This document shows positions 1 to 9,266 of a stretch of 44,098 bases of DNA, piece after piece. Source of the DNA: Candidatus Endomicrobiellum siamense (GTDB lineage Bacteria > Elusimicrobiota > Endomicrobiia > Endomicrobiales > Endomicrobiaceae); assembly GCA_031268145.1 (NCBI GenBank), contig JAIRXS010000016.1, forward strand, positions 1-44,098, read 5' to 3'. The notes beneath the pieces were generated by a model. That model was not told where the DNA came from. It did not search any database and saw nothing but the letters and a program-made list of their open reading frames with translations. Each line of letters opens with the position of its first letter. Within the stretch, counting starts at the first letter, position 1. The position numbers were made by a program, and so were the translations under genes.

Positions 1-107
1 TTAACACTTCTTACAAAAACATTGGTATTGACCTTTCTGTTAAGTATTCTGATGGTAAGGCTGGCAACTCCATGGCTGGCTTGCTTAAGTTCTCTTTTAA
101 AATTTAG
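1..107 (+). CDS. C-terminal end of an outer-membrane beta-barrel-like protein (partial)
   Basis: The frame that starts at base 3 is open to the TAG at 105-107 and gives 34 residues, ending LLKFSFKI. Alternating polar and hydrophobic residues (IGIDLSVKYS, then GLLKFSFKI) look like the last two strands of an outer-membrane barrel, where an aromatic residue near the C-terminus is typical. The gene starts outside the window, so family and function cannot be named. Codons such as GCT, GGC, AAC and TCC are richer in G+C than in the neighbouring genes, which may reflect high expression or a different origin. A strong hairpin follows 36 bases after the stop. The barrel reading is inference from a short piece. 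Confidence 0.5.
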   Translation, partial: NTSYKNIGIDLSVKYSDGKAGNSMAGLLKFSFKI

Positions 108-143
108 AAACTAAGCTATATTTAAAAAACTAAAAAAACAAGA

Positions 144-175
144 AAGAGCTGCTATACATTTGTATAACAGCTCTT
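144..175. terminator. bidirectional intrinsic terminator
   Basis: Two 14-base arms (144-157 and 162-175) pair around the loop ATTT with one mismatch. T-rich sequence follows on the plus side (TCTTTGTTT), and on the minus side the hairpin is followed by TTTCTTGTTTTTTT. It lies between the plus-strand gene ending at 107 and the minus-strand gene ending at 197, so it can serve both. Confidence 0.85.
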
Positions 176-196
176 CTTTGTTTAAATCTATAAAAA

Positions 197-517
197 TTAT
201 TTCTTATTACGTGACTTAGATATATTCTTTTTTGCTTTACTAACTTTTGTATCAAATCCTTGCGCTATCTTACGAGCTTCCTTATATGTAATAAGTCCCA
301 TTTTACCTATGGTAGATTTAACAGTTTCTGCTATTTTTTTAGCTAGCTCTTTTTTAGTCTCTTCAGCATGTTTTATCGCATTGTCAACAAATTTTTTACC
401 TTCTTTCTCTTCTATCTTATTATCCTTTACAAATTTTCTAGCTACTTTTTCAACTTTTTCTTTTCCTTTTAACGCAAGTCCTACAGTGACATAAAACACT
501 GATTTTAAATTTGCCAT
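197..517 (-). CDS. phasin-like protein (COG3937-type, PHA granule regulator family)
   Basis: A 106-residue, Lys/Glu-rich, almost wholly helical protein. The N-terminus (VFYVTVGLALKGKEKVEKVA) followed by a charged amphipathic helix with EEKEGKKFVDNAIKHAEETKKEL matches the pattern of small phasin-family proteins of the PhaF/COG3937 group. Members are associated with polyhydroxyalkanoate granules in some bacteria, but many occur in genomes without PHA synthase and have no known role. The start is supported by AAAGGAGG eight bases upstream of the ATG. The Lys/Arg-rich tail (KVSKAKKNISKSRNKK) could bind nucleic acid or a granule surface. No PHA gene is in this window, so the storage role is unproven here. 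The gene stands alone and ends 21 bases from a terminator. Confidence 0.65.
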   Translation of the reverse strand: MANLKSVFYVTVGLALKGKEKVEKVARKFVKDNKIEEKEGKKFVDNAIKHAEETKKELAKKIAETVKSTIGKMGLITYKEARKIAQGFDTKVSKAKKNISKSRNKK

Positions 518-576
518 TTTAAACCCTCCTTTAAAAAAATGATGTCAAATATAATGACCGTATGATCTTACTAAAA

Positions 577-1074
577 CTACCTTGTTATAATTTTTTCTGT
601 AATTTTATTAGAAGTTTTTACATCAATACCTGTGAGAATAATATATTCCACTTTAGGTATAAAACTATCATTTGCAAAAACATATACTGTCGAAAGATAT
701 GCATCTTTATTATTAATTTTGATTTTAGCTTTATATTTACCATCTACACTTACAATTTGCATTTGTCTATCTGAAACTGCTTTTAAGACTAACTCATAAT
801 CTCCTGACTCATTATATTTAATTTTATAGCCATAGGCTTTCTTTTCAAAAGCAGAAATTTCATCGCGTTGTCCCTGTTCTGCTTTCATAATCCAATAAGC
901 ATCCATTGGATTTTTTTTATCTATAGAACCGCCTGGGAGAACTCTAACATCATACATTACGATGTTGGCATTTTTGTTTCGTTCTATTTTAAAAAGATTC
1001 ATATTTAAATTTTGTGAAAATAAAATTGAACTACTTGACATTAAAATTAAAAACAGAACAAAAATCTTATTCAT
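577..1074 (-). CDS. DUF4833 domain-containing exported protein
   Basis: 165 residues from the ATG at 1074, which has AGGA ten bases upstream; an upstream in-frame ATG at 1095 lacks a ribosome site. An N-terminal signal peptide (NKIFVLFLILMSSSSILFS) is followed by LFKIERNKNANIVMYDVR and by DAYWIMKAEQGQRDEISAFEKKAYGYK, the typical signatures of DUF4833. Proteins of this family are small, predicted periplasmic or secreted, and have no assigned biochemical role. The protein is complete. Its immediate neighbours do not suggest a function. Confidence 0.7.
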   Translation of the reverse strand: MNKIFVLFLILMSSSSILFSQNLNMNLFKIERNKNANIVMYDVRVLPGGSIDKKNPMDAYWIMKAEQGQRDEISAFEKKAYGYKIKYNESGDYELVLKAVSDRQMQIVSVDGKYKAKIKINNKDAYLSTVYVFANDSFIPKVEYIILTGIDVKTSNKITEKIITR

Positions 1075-1159
1075 CTTTTTATAATCCTTTTTCATTTTTT
1101 TATATTATACAAAATTATATTTTATTTTAAAGAAGCAACCAGAGTGACACGTATATTTG

Positions 1160-1189
1160 TTGCAGTTTTATATTTTAAAAATGTATAAT
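1160..1189 (+). promoter_or_regulatory. sigma-70-type promoter for the M42 peptidase gene
   Basis: TTGCAG (1160-1165) and TATAAT (1184-1189) are separated by 18 bases, 38 bases before the ATG at 1228. The match is by eye only. Confidence 0.55.
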
Positions 1190-1227
1190 AATTACCATTA
1201 TCATAATATAATTATTCGGGGAAAAAA

Positions 1228-2277
1228 ATGGATAAATTACTTGAAAGTTTATTATTATCAGACGGAATTTCAGGATATGAAGAAAATATGTCCAAAACTA
1301 TGACAAATGCCTTATCTAAAATTTGTAATAAAGTAGAAACCGACACTTTTGGAAATGTCATTGGCAAATTTGGCAATGGCGATAAAAAAATAATGATTGC
1401 AGCGCATATGGACGAAATTGGCATGGTTGTAAAACATGTAAGCGAAAAAGGGTATATTTATTTCATAAAAGTAGGCGGAATTAACGATTCCATATTACCT
1501 GGTAAAATTGTAAAAATCATAAATAAAGAAGGCAAACAAATAACAGGCATTATAGGCACTAAACCCCCACACCTTATGAGTACTGAGGAAGCAAAGCAGT
1601 CAATAAAATATACAAATATGTTTATAGATATAGGATTATCTTCAAAAGAGGAAGTCTTAAAAATAGTAAGCATTGGCGATCAAATAATTTTTGAACCTAA
1701 TGCAGGACTTTTAAGCGACGACTTTTATTATGGAAAAGCCGCAGATAACAGAATAGGCTGTTACGCTATGGTAAAAGTTATGGAGAAACTTTCAAAAGTA
1801 AGCAGACTTAATGCACAAATCTTTGCTTGCGCCACTAGTCAAGAAGAAGTTGGATTAAAAGGTGCTAAGACTTCTTCTTTTAAAATAAATCCTGACTTTG
1901 CGCTTATTATAGATACCACAGTAGCAGGCGACGTGCCTGGGATTGAAGAAAAAGTTTCATCTTTAAAATTAGGAAAAGGCGTGGCAATAACCATGATAGA
2001 AGCTTCAGGACGAGGAACAATAGTACCACAAAAAGTAAGAACAATTATTTTTGAAGCTGCAAATGAAAACAAAATACCACACCAAATAGATGTAGTAGAT
2101 GCTGGAATGACAGACGGCGCTATGATATATACAAACAGAGAAGGTATCTTAACTGGAATTTTAAGTATACCAACAAGATATATCCACGCTCCAACTTCTG
2201 TGTTTAACATTAAAGATGTAAATGCTGCTATTGATTTGGCTGTAAAGATAGTAGAAAAAGCGATCAAACAATTTTGA
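1228..2277 (+). CDS. M42 family metallopeptidase (glutamyl aminopeptidase / FrvX type)
   Basis: A 349-residue cytosolic aminopeptidase of the M42 family, which removes N-terminal residues from peptides as large oligomeric shells with two metal ions per subunit. The metal and catalytic residues are visible in order: H60 and D62 in AAHMDEIG, D173 in KAADNRIG, E206/E207 in SQEEVGLKG, D229 in LIIDTT and H320 in TRYIHAP. Length is normal for the family (about 340-360). GGGG sits just upstream of the ATG as a ribosome site. The stop overlaps the TTG start of the next gene, so the two are probably co-translated. Older annotations call such proteins endoglucanase M or cellulase, but peptide hydrolysis is the established activity of the family. 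Confidence 0.9.
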   Translation: MDKLLESLLLSDGISGYEENMSKTMTNALSKICNKVETDTFGNVIGKFGNGDKKIMIAAHMDEIGMVVKHVSEKGYIYFIKVGGINDSILPGKIVKIINKEGKQITGIIGTKPPHLMSTEEAKQSIKYTNMFIDIGLSSKEEVLKIVSIGDQIIFEPNAGLLSDDFYYGKAADNRIGCYAMVKVMEKLSKVSRLNAQIFACATSQEEVGLKGAKTSSFKINPDFALIIDTTVAGDVPGIEEKVSSLKLGKGVAITMIEASGRGTIVPQKVRTIIFEAANENKIPHQIDVVDAGMTDGAMIYTNREGILTGILSIPTRYIHAPTSVFNIKDVNAAIDLAVKIVEKAIKQF

Positions 2278-3095
2278 GCTTAAATTTTTCAGTTATTGCA
2301 AGCGGCTCAAGCGGTAATTGTTCCATATTATGGAATGAAAAAACTGCAATTCTAATTGATTGCGGCTGTAATGCTAAGTATTTATCTAAACAACTTGAAA
2401 ATCTAAACATTGACATAAAAAACCTGTATTCTATTATAACGCACGCACACCTAGACCATATAAGTGTTTCTTGTATTAACTTTTTAAAAAAAAATCAAAT
2501 CCCAGTATATATTACTAAAAACATTTTTAAAGATATGTTAAAAAAACATGAACATAAAATTAAAGATTGTCTCTATATAGAATATAATAGAAGTTTTGCA
2601 ATTGACAATATTAAAATTGAAGCTTTTGACGTATATCACAAAGATGCTAATATTTCTAAAACTTGTGGATTTACATTTTTTAGTGAAGTAAAAAAAAGAA
2701 GCTATAAAATAGGCTATATTACAGATACAGGAAAGATATGTAATAATATCATAAAAATTTTAGCAAACAGCAATATCCTTGTAATAGAATCAAATTATAA
2801 TAAACAAATGCTGGAATTTAGTTTTAGACCATATGAAAACAAACAATGGATATTAAGCGATTTTGGACATTTATCAAACGAAGATGCAGCAAATGCTATT
2901 TGTGAAATACAAAAATGTTCAACTGTTAAAGATAGTCTAAAATATGTCTTTCTTGCCCACATAAGCAAACATCATAACACTTATGCGCATGCACGACATA
3001 CAGTAAATACAATACTTTTAAACAATAACATTACAGGGATTAATCTTTTAGTGGCTAAAAGAAATTCTAAATCCCCAACCATACGGATTAACTAA
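2274..3095 (+). CDS. MBL-fold metallohydrolase, YycJ/WalJ (VicX) type
   Basis: 273 residues. The start FSVIASGSSGNC is the family hallmark and the zinc motif THAHLDH (H57, H59, D61, H62) is intact; further histidines lie in SDFGHLSN and AHISKHHN. The family belongs to the metallo-beta-lactamase fold and is thought to be a nuclease or phosphodiesterase; the Bacillus member is linked to cell-wall and DNA-mismatch phenotypes. The start codon is TTG, overlapping the upstream stop as TTGA, with no clear Shine-Dalgarno sequence. Translation therefore probably depends on coupling to the peptidase gene. A run of nine A near 2486-2494 lies inside the coding region and could slip, but the frame is intact here. 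Confidence 0.85.
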   Translation: MSLNFSVIASGSSGNCSILWNEKTAILIDCGCNAKYLSKQLENLNIDIKNLYSIITHAHLDHISVSCINFLKKNQIPVYITKNIFKDMLKKHEHKIKDCLYIEYNRSFAIDNIKIEAFDVYHKDANISKTCGFTFFSEVKKRSYKIGYITDTGKICNNIIKILANSNILVIESNYNKQMLEFSFRPYENKQWILSDFGHLSNEDAANAICEIQKCSTVKDSLKYVFLAHISKHHNTYAHARHTVNTILLNNNITGINLLVAKRNSKSPTIRIN

Positions 3096-3118
3096 AGGAC
3101 TTTTAAAGAGACCTTAAA

Positions 3119-4120
3119 CTATTTTAAAAGCATTACAGCGCTTATTAGATAAATATCTTCAAAACTAGAACCTCTACTTAAATCGCTTACAGGAAGAGCC
3201 AACCCTTGAAGGATAGGGCCTACAGCCTGAAATCCGCCAAGTCTCTCTGCAACTTTATAGGCAATATTGCCAGCATTTAAATCTGGGAAAATAAAAATGT
3301 TTGCATTTCCTGCAACTAAAGAATCTGGTGCTTTTCTTTTAGCTATGTTTGGCAAGATAGAAGCGTCAAATTGTAGCTCTCCATCAATATTTACAGATTT
3401 ATTTCCTTTAAAATATTTTTTTGTAAGTTCTGTAGCTTCTATTACTTTTGAAAGCATTTTGTTTTTTGCGCTTCCTTTAGTCGAAAAAGAAAGCATTGCA
3501 ACATTTGCAGTTTTTTCTGGAAAAATTTTTTTGTAACTTGCTACACTAGACACTGCTATATTTTGTAATCCCAAAGCCTGAGGTTCAGGGTTTACAGCAC
3601 AGTCTGCAAACATCAGAGGCCCTTTTATTATCGGATGATTTTCAGGAGGAATCATAAGAAAGTAAGAAGACATCATCTTTAGTCCTTCTTGCATACCTAC
3701 AACATAAATAGCCGCTCTTAAAACGTCTGCGCTATCGTATACAGCTCCGCCTACACAAGCATTACATTTACCGCTTTTAAGATACATCATGGAAAAAAAT
3801 AGAGGATTTTTTAACAAATCTGAAGCTTCCTGTTCAGACATTCCTTTTTTCATTCTTGCATCAACAAAAGATTTGACTTTAGTATTGTCTAACAAAGATC
3901 TATCTATAGCAATAATTTCTATTCCTTTTAAATCTATACCTTCTGCTTGTGCTAAGCTCTTAACTTCTTCTAAATTATTTGTTGGCAAAACAACTGAAGC
4001 TACAGAATTTTTAGTAAGCATAGAAGCAGCTTTTAAAATCCTTATATCAAAACTTTCAGGCAAAATTATTTTACCTTGCGCTTTTTTTGCCATTTGTAAA
4101 ATTTGTTTTCTCATATCCAT
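3119..4120 (-). CDS. pta: phosphate acetyltransferase
   Basis: A 333-residue single-domain phosphotransacetylase that interconverts acetyl-CoA plus phosphate with acetyl phosphate plus CoA. Typical segments are ILPESFDIRILKAA at the N-terminus, ACVGGAVYDSADVLRAAIY, MFADCAVNPEP, MLSFSTKGSAK, DASILPNIAKRKAPDSLVAG, FIFPDLNAGNIAYKVAERLGG and the end GPILQGLALPVSDLSRGSS. The length fits the short Pta class, without the N-terminal DRTGG regulatory part of the enterobacterial enzyme. AGGAG lies nine bases before the ATG. It is 21 bases downstream of an acyl-CoA synthetase gene and is probably co-transcribed with it. No acetate kinase gene is in the window. Confidence 0.93.
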   Translation of the reverse strand: MDMRKQILQMAKKAQGKIILPESFDIRILKAASMLTKNSVASVVLPTNNLEEVKSLAQAEGIDLKGIEIIAIDRSLLDNTKVKSFVDARMKKGMSEQEASDLLKNPLFFSMMYLKSGKCNACVGGAVYDSADVLRAAIYVVGMQEGLKMMSSYFLMIPPENHPIIKGPLMFADCAVNPEPQALGLQNIAVSSVASYKKIFPEKTANVAMLSFSTKGSAKNKMLSKVIEATELTKKYFKGNKSVNIDGELQFDASILPNIAKRKAPDSLVAGNANIFIFPDLNAGNIAYKVAERLGGFQAVGPILQGLALPVSDLSRGSSFEDIYLISAVMLLK

Positions 4121-4141
4121 ATATAAAGTCTCCTTACATAA

Positions 4142-5812
4142 CTAACTCTTCTGCTTAACTGAATCGCAATCTCTTATATGTTTACGCTTTATTTTGCCGC
4201 TTATGGTTTTTGGAAGTTCTTTGACAAACTCTATAATTCTTGGATATTTATATGGAGCAGTAATACTTTTTACATGATTTTGAAGATCTAAAACAAGTTC
4301 TGGACTTGGATTATATTCTTTAGCAAGTACAACAGTGGCTTTAACAACAGATCCCCTAATATCATCAGGAACACCAGTAATTGCACATTCCAAAACACTT
4401 GGATGTTCTAGTAATGCGCTTTCAACTTCAAAAGGTCCAATCCTGTATCCTGAACTTTTTATAACATCATCTGAGCGTCCAATAAACCAAATATACCCAT
4501 CTTCGTCTTTATAGACCATATCGCCAGTGTCATATATTCCACCTTTTAAAACTTTTTCCGTCATAACATCATCTTTATTATAATATCCGCAAAATAAACC
4601 TACAGGTTTAGAATCTTGTATTCTTATAACAAGACGTCCTTCTTCACCCGCTCGACAAGAATTATTCTGACTATCTACAATATCTACATTCCATCCTGCA
4701 GAAGGTTTGCCTATAGATCCAGGTTTTACTTTCATCCAAGGGAACGTTGCAACAAAAGCAACACTTTCTGTTTGTCCAAAACCTTCTTTTATCTCTAATC
4801 CCGTCATCTTTTTAAACTTTATAAAAACTTCAGGATTTAGAGGTTCTCCAGCGGTTTCAGCATACTTTAAATTAGAAAAAGCATATTTAGAAAAATCTTC
4901 TTTTATCATATATCTATAAACCGTAGGAGGAGCGCAAAAAGAAGTTACTTTATAATGAGCAACTCTAGATAATAATTCATGATAATCAAATCTTTCATAA
5001 TCATAAACAAAAATACAAGCCCCACACAACCACTGTCCATAAATCTTACCCCATGAAGCTTTCGCCCAGCCAGTGTCTGCCACTGTAAGATGCAAACTGT
5101 TTTCATTTAAATTCTGCCAAAAACGCGCAGTAATAATATGTCCCAAAGGGTAAGAAAAATTATGATAGACCATCTTAGGCATACCAGTCGTACCTGATGT
5201 AAAATATAATAAAAACTTATCTTTTGAAGTCGTTGCTTCAGCTCCAACAGGTCTTGTAAAAATATCAGAAAATTTTTCAATCTCTTTTGAATATTCTATC
5301 CAACCGTCAACTTTGCCACTTACGGATACCACATGCTTTAACTCAGGGAAATCTTTTTTTGCTTCATTTATTATATCTATAATTCTAAGATCTGAAGCCG
5401 CTACAATAATTTTTACATTTGCAGCTTTTACTCTATATTTTATATCTTTTGCTGTTAATAAATGCGTAACAGGAATCACCAAAGCGCCTATTTTATGCAA
5501 GGCAATTGAGCAATGCCAGTATTCATATCGTCTTTTTAACATTAGTATAACTGCGTCGCCTTTCTTTATTCCTAAAGACTTAAAAAAGTTTGCAGCTTTA
5601 TTGCTTTCCTTTTTTATATCTTCAAAAGTAAAAGTTTTTTCTGCACCTTCAGAATTACACCAAACCATAGCTTTTTTGTTAGGTTCAGATTTGGCTATTT
5701 CATCGACGACATCAAAACCAAAATTAAAATTATTTGGAACATGAATCTTATAGTTTTGTATAAAATCTTCATAAGACTCATAATTAATTCTTACAAACTT
5801 TGCAGCTATCAT
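4142..5812 (-). CDS. AMP-forming acyl-CoA/acetyl-CoA synthetase (medium-chain ACS type)
   Basis: A 556-residue ANL-superfamily enzyme that makes acyl-CoA from a carboxylate, ATP and CoA through an acyl-adenylate. The P-loop motif [12 protein letters not shown] is at about 203-214, followed by GFGQTE, YDTGD and [21 protein letters not shown], then the catalytic lysine region TISGKIKRK near the C-terminus. The overall form ([25 protein letters not shown]) matches the ACSM-like enzymes of Bacteroidetes and clostridia, which act on acetate, propionate or medium-chain acids. The ATG is preceded by GAGAGG. It lies directly upstream of pta, so the pair may balance acetyl-CoA with acetate and acetyl phosphate. 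The exact acid cannot be read from sequence alone. Confidence 0.88.
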   Translation of the reverse strand: MIAAKFVRINYESYEDFIQNYKIHVPNNFNFGFDVVDEIAKSEPNKKAMVWCNSEGAEKTFTFEDIKKESNKAANFFKSLGIKKGDAVILMLKRRYEYWHCSIALHKIGALVIPVTHLLTAKDIKYRVKAANVKIIVAASDLRIIDIINEAKKDFPELKHVVSVSGKVDGWIEYSKEIEKFSDIFTRPVGAEATTSKDKFLLYFTSGTTGMPKMVYHNFSYPLGHIITARFWQNLNENSLHLTVADTGWAKASWGKIYGQWLCGACIFVYDYERFDYHELLSRVAHYKVTSFCAPPTVYRYMIKEDFSKYAFSNLKYAETAGEPLNPEVFIKFKKMTGLEIKEGFGQTESVAFVATFPWMKVKPGSIGKPSAGWNVDIVDSQNNSCRAGEEGRLVIRIQDSKPVGLFCGYYNKDDVMTEKVLKGGIYDTGDMVYKDEDGYIWFIGRSDDVIKSSGYRIGPFEVESALLEHPSVLECAITGVPDDIRGSVVKATVVLAKEYNPSPELVLDLQNHVKSITAPYKYPRIIEFVKELPKTISGKIKRKHIRDCDSVKQKS

Positions 5813-5894
5813 TTTTCCTCTCTTTTTTATGCATCTAATTTTTATAATCTCAAGTTATTTTTAGATTACAGATAACGTTTTTGCAGAGGCCCTC

Positions 5895-6665
5895 CTATGA
5901 CAAATATGCATTAAATATAACTTTACCATTTTGATTTATAGCTTTTATAGAATTAAAAGAAACTTGATACTTATTTACATAACTTTCAAGATCACTCTGT
6001 AAAGCCTCTTGAATTATAGGCTCTACTACAGAATTTACAGTGCCTAAAACCAGAAAATAAAGTTCATTACCTTTTATACCTATATATTGCATCTGCATTG
6101 CTCCTATTAAAGCTCCGTAAAGAAGGTTTGTTCTAATCATCATATTAATTTGCGAAGCTATAAGTCTTCCAACAAATTCATCTTTTGTTATATCATGTTT
6201 ATCGTTTACCATTCTTGCTGCAAAAGAACTGCCACCAGCAAGTTCAATAAGATTTCTTGACTCATAATCTGAGCGAGATATACGCATATAAAAATAACTT
6301 TTTATATCATCAATATTTTGAACAATCCTAAAAGCCAAAATTTTATTTTTATCAAAAGCTGTCCCAACCATATACTGTATATTAGAATCGCTACTTAAAA
6401 CGACTCTAACTATCGCAAGATTTGTAGTTTGTATTGTTTTTATTGTTTGAAAAACAATTTTATTGTCATTAGAAATGAATTTGTCTATTACTATGTCTAA
6501 ATATAAAGTTTTTCCAATAACAACAACATTTGAGTCTAAACCACATTCCTTTTTTATAAGAGCTTGTAAATCTTGTGAAATTTCTTCTTTTTTATAAGTA
6601 ACTCCACATGAAGCGCATAAAAAAACTGCTATACACAAACTTAATATAACTTTAATTTTACTCAT
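5895..6665 (-). CDS. predicted lipoprotein, function unknown
   Basis: 256 residues. The N-terminus is a lipoprotein signal (VILSLCIAVFLCASCG) with lipobox LCAS-C at about C20. The rest has mixed alpha/beta character: a hydrophobic stretch near LLYGALIGAMQMQYIGIKG and a C-terminal part with SYVNKYQVSFNSIKAINQNGKVIFNAYLS. I do not recognise a family. It starts 37 bases after the FtsH-like protease gene on the same strand and is probably in the same transcript, so a role with that membrane protease is possible but unproven. Confidence 0.7.
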   Translation of the reverse strand: MSKIKVILSLCIAVFLCASCGVTYKKEEISQDLQALIKKECGLDSNVVVIGKTLYLDIVIDKFISNDNKIVFQTIKTIQTTNLAIVRVVLSSDSNIQYMVGTAFDKNKILAFRIVQNIDDIKSYFYMRISRSDYESRNLIELAGGSSFAARMVNDKHDITKDEFVGRLIASQINMMIRTNLLYGALIGAMQMQYIGIKGNELYFLVLGTVNSVVEPIIQEALQSDLESYVNKYQVSFNSIKAINQNGKVIFNAYLS

Positions 6666-6702
6666 AATTGCAATTTTCCCTTTGCAATAAGAATTCTATT
6701 TT

Positions 6703-8343
6703 TTAATTTAAAAAATCAGAAATTATAGATTTTTCAGTTCTAGGTTTTTTCTTACCTACAGTTTCCATAACCTCTTCTAACTCATCAAAGTCAAGTTCCT
6801 TATCTTTTATAAGCCTATTTGCTAGCGCGTCTACTGCATCCCAATTTGATTTTAAAAACTCTTCTACTTTAAAATAACAAGAATTTATTATAGCTATTGT
6901 TTCATTATTTAGTTTTTCTTTTAAGCTTTGAGACATTTGTTCTTTAGGTATAATAGAAAAATTTCCTACCATACCATTGCTACCCATACCAACTTTCCAC
7001 ACCATAGCATTGGCTATGGCCATAGCTCTAGAGAAGTCTGCAGAAACTCCTGTAGTAGTATTATTATATTTTAATTTCTCTGCGGTATAACCAGCAAGAG
7101 ACACCATAATATCTGCAAGAAGTTCATCTTTGTTTTCGTTATGTAACTCTTCCTTAGGAAGTGGAGCAACAAGACCTAATGAACCTTGATGTGATTTTAC
7201 AGTAACTTTAAAGACATCATCAGTTGGATGCATAAGATATATTGCCACAGCATGACCAGCTTCATGATAAGATGTTATTTCAAGTTCTTTAGGCGTCATA
7301 TCTAAATGCGTTTCTATACCTAAATCTATCCTATCCATAGCTTCTGAGATATCTTTCATATCTATTTCTTCTTTATTTTCTCTTGTAGCAATTAAAGCAG
7401 ATTCTTTAACAATATTTTCAATATCAGCTGGAGATTTATATACCGCTTTCCTAGCAAGTCTGTCAATTTTTACTTCAGAAGATATTTTTACTTTTTTCAA
7501 ATAATACTCAAATAGTTTTTCTCTTTCTTTTAAGTTTGGAAGAGTAATAGAGATTTTCCTATCAAATCTGCCTGGTCTAATCAATGCTCTATCTAACACT
7601 GACTCATCAGCATTTGTTGCAGCTATAACAATAACATTACTCTTTTTATTCTCTAAACCGTCCATTTCAACAAGTAGTTGATTCTGAGTACTATTTGTTT
7701 CTTCTCCACCACCCATATAAGAGAATGTTCTTCCTCTACCTATAACTTCAATTTCATCTATAAAAACTATACAAGCTCCACTAGTATAAGCATATTCTCT
7801 AGCTTTTTTAAAAAGACTTCTTACTCTACTTGCGCCAACTCCAACAAATATTTCGATAAACTCACTGCCAGCTATAGAAATAAAAGGAATTTTACATTCT
7901 GTCGCTATAGCTTTTGCAATTAAAGTTTTACCGCACCCAGGTGGTCCCATTAAAAGAATACCTTTAATTATTTTCCCACCTATTTTTTGAACTTGTTTTC
8001 TATCTTTAATAAGTTTTACAACTTCTAAAGCTTCTTTTTTTGCACCTTCAAGACCTATAACATCTTTAAAAGAAATTTCAATGTCTTTAGCTTGAATGTT
8101 TTTCTTTTTTAAATTGCCAAAGCCACCTTTTCTAAACATTATCACATACATGAACACAAAAACAGCTGCATTTGCAACCGCAAGCAAAAGGTGCATAGGC
8201 ATGGTTGCAAGGGTCATTACTCTATAGAAAGATTCAACTTTGCTTAATCCATAAATAGACAAACCTATAAGACCCACAACTATAGCGCCAATAATAAACC
8301 ATATTTTGTTATTTATAAAATATAACCTGAGCTTTCGTAGCAT
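6703..8343 (-). CDS. FtsH-like membrane AAA+ zinc metalloprotease lacking the periplasmic domain
   Basis: A 546-residue paralogue of FtsH. Two membrane spans (about 14-33 and 48-70) are joined by a loop of only about 15 residues, whereas standard FtsH has a folded domain of about 70 residues there. The AAA module has Walker A GPPGCGKT (133-140), the pore motif FVG (166-168), Walker B IVFIDE (192-197) and the arginine-finger region DRALIRPGRFDR. The protease zinc motif HEAGH (360-364) is intact and a downstream acidic ligand is likely in SADFSRA. It should therefore be an active ATP-driven protease with altered substrate entry. Family length is usually 600-650. A normal FtsH may exist elsewhere in the genome. 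A lipoprotein gene follows it. Confidence 0.88.
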   Translation of the reverse strand: MLRKLRLYFINNKIWFIIGAIVVGLIGLSIYGLSKVESFYRVMTLATMPMHLLLAVANAAVFVFMYVIMFRKGGFGNLKKKNIQAKDIEISFKDVIGLEGAKKEALEVVKLIKDRKQVQKIGGKIIKGILLMGPPGCGKTLIAKAIATECKIPFISIAGSEFIEIFVGVGASRVRSLFKKAREYAYTSGACIVFIDEIEVIGRGRTFSYMGGGEETNSTQNQLLVEMDGLENKKSNVIVIAATNADESVLDRALIRPGRFDRKISITLPNLKEREKLFEYYLKKVKISSEVKIDRLARKAVYKSPADIENIVKESALIATRENKEEIDMKDISEAMDRIDLGIETHLDMTPKELEITSYHEAGHAVAIYLMHPTDDVFKVTVKSHQGSLGLVAPLPKEELHNENKDELLADIMVSLAGYTAEKLKYNNTTTGVSADFSRAMAIANAMVWKVGMGSNGMVGNFSIIPKEQMSQSLKEKLNNETIAIINSCYFKVEEFLKSNWDAVDALANRLIKDKELDFDELEEVMETVGKKKPRTEKSIISDFLN

Positions 8344-8385
8344 TACAGAACCCCTTATTTCTATTATTGGGTCTCTCTAAAAACC

Positions 8386-9132
8386 CTATTTTGCTTTTCC
8401 TTGATTTACAACTGCTTCCATAGCTTGCTTAATAGCTTCTTGATCTCCTAAATAGTAGCTTTTTATAGACTTTAAATTTTCATTAAGTTCATAAACTAAA
8501 GGTATAGCTGTAGGTATATTTAAATCCACAATATCATTATCGCTTATCTCATCTAAATATTTAACTAAAGCCCTTAAACTATTTCCATGAGCTGCAACTA
8601 TAATTTTTTTACCTGCTTTTATTTGTGGAACAATCTCTCTTTCCCAATATGGGATAACTCTTGCAACGGTATCTTTTAAACATTCTGTTAAAGGGATCTC
8701 TTGTTTTGAAAGACCTGCATATCTTTTATCTTTCCCTGGATACCTTTCATCATTTTCCTCTAAAGGCATTGGAGGAACATCATAGCTTCTCCTCCATATC
8801 TTCACTTGCTCATCTCCATATTTTGCAGCAGTCTCAGCTTTATTTAACCCTTGTAATGCTCCATAGTGCCTTTCATTTAATCTCCAATTTTTTATAACCG
8901 GTATCCACAATAAGTTCATTATATTTAAAACATTCCACAAAGTTTTTATCGCTCTTGAAAGCACAGATGTATAAGCTAAATCAAAAGTAAAGCCATTGTC
9001 TTTTAACTGTTTACCAGCATCCAATGCTTCTTGATAACCTTTTTGTGACAAATCAACATCTGTCCAACCAGTAAATTTATTCTCTTTATTCCAAACACTC
9101 TCACCATGTCTAATTAAAACAATTTTATACAT
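8386..9132 (-). CDS. gpmA: 2,3-bisphosphoglycerate-dependent phosphoglycerate mutase
   Basis: 248 residues interconverting 3- and 2-phosphoglycerate in glycolysis. The start is the ATG at 9132, preceded by GGAGGG with a short spacer; the longer frame to 9186 adds 18 residues unlike the family. The catalytic RHGESVWN is at the N-terminus, then [13 protein letters not shown], the signature [14 protein letters not shown] and the second histidine in [10 protein letters not shown]. The length equals the usual dPGM (about 248). The gene is complete and single. The protease gene follows after 42 bases. Confidence 0.95.
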   Translation of the reverse strand: MYKIVLIRHGESVWNKENKFTGWTDVDLSQKGYQEALDAGKQLKDNGFTFDLAYTSVLSRAIKTLWNVLNIMNLLWIPVIKNWRLNERHYGALQGLNKAETAAKYGDEQVKIWRRSYDVPPMPLEENDERYPGKDKRYAGLSKQEIPLTECLKDTVARVIPYWEREIVPQIKAGKKIIVAAHGNSLRALVKYLDEISDNDIVDLNIPTAIPLVYELNENLKSIKSYYLGDQEAIKQAMEAVVNQGKAK

Positions 9133-9266
9133 TGCATCCCTCCACAATTTTCTGACAATTATATTACATTTGAATCTAACACACAACCAAATACTTAATT
9201 GTTAATTATAAACGTTAGCTTTAATATAGCACAACATCAACACTTTTGGAAAAGATGATAGGGATT

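Noticed and set aside
3090-3125. Terminator between the convergent MBL and pta genes
   Set aside because: AAGG and CCTT arms are seen but pairing is poor and there is no clear T-run.
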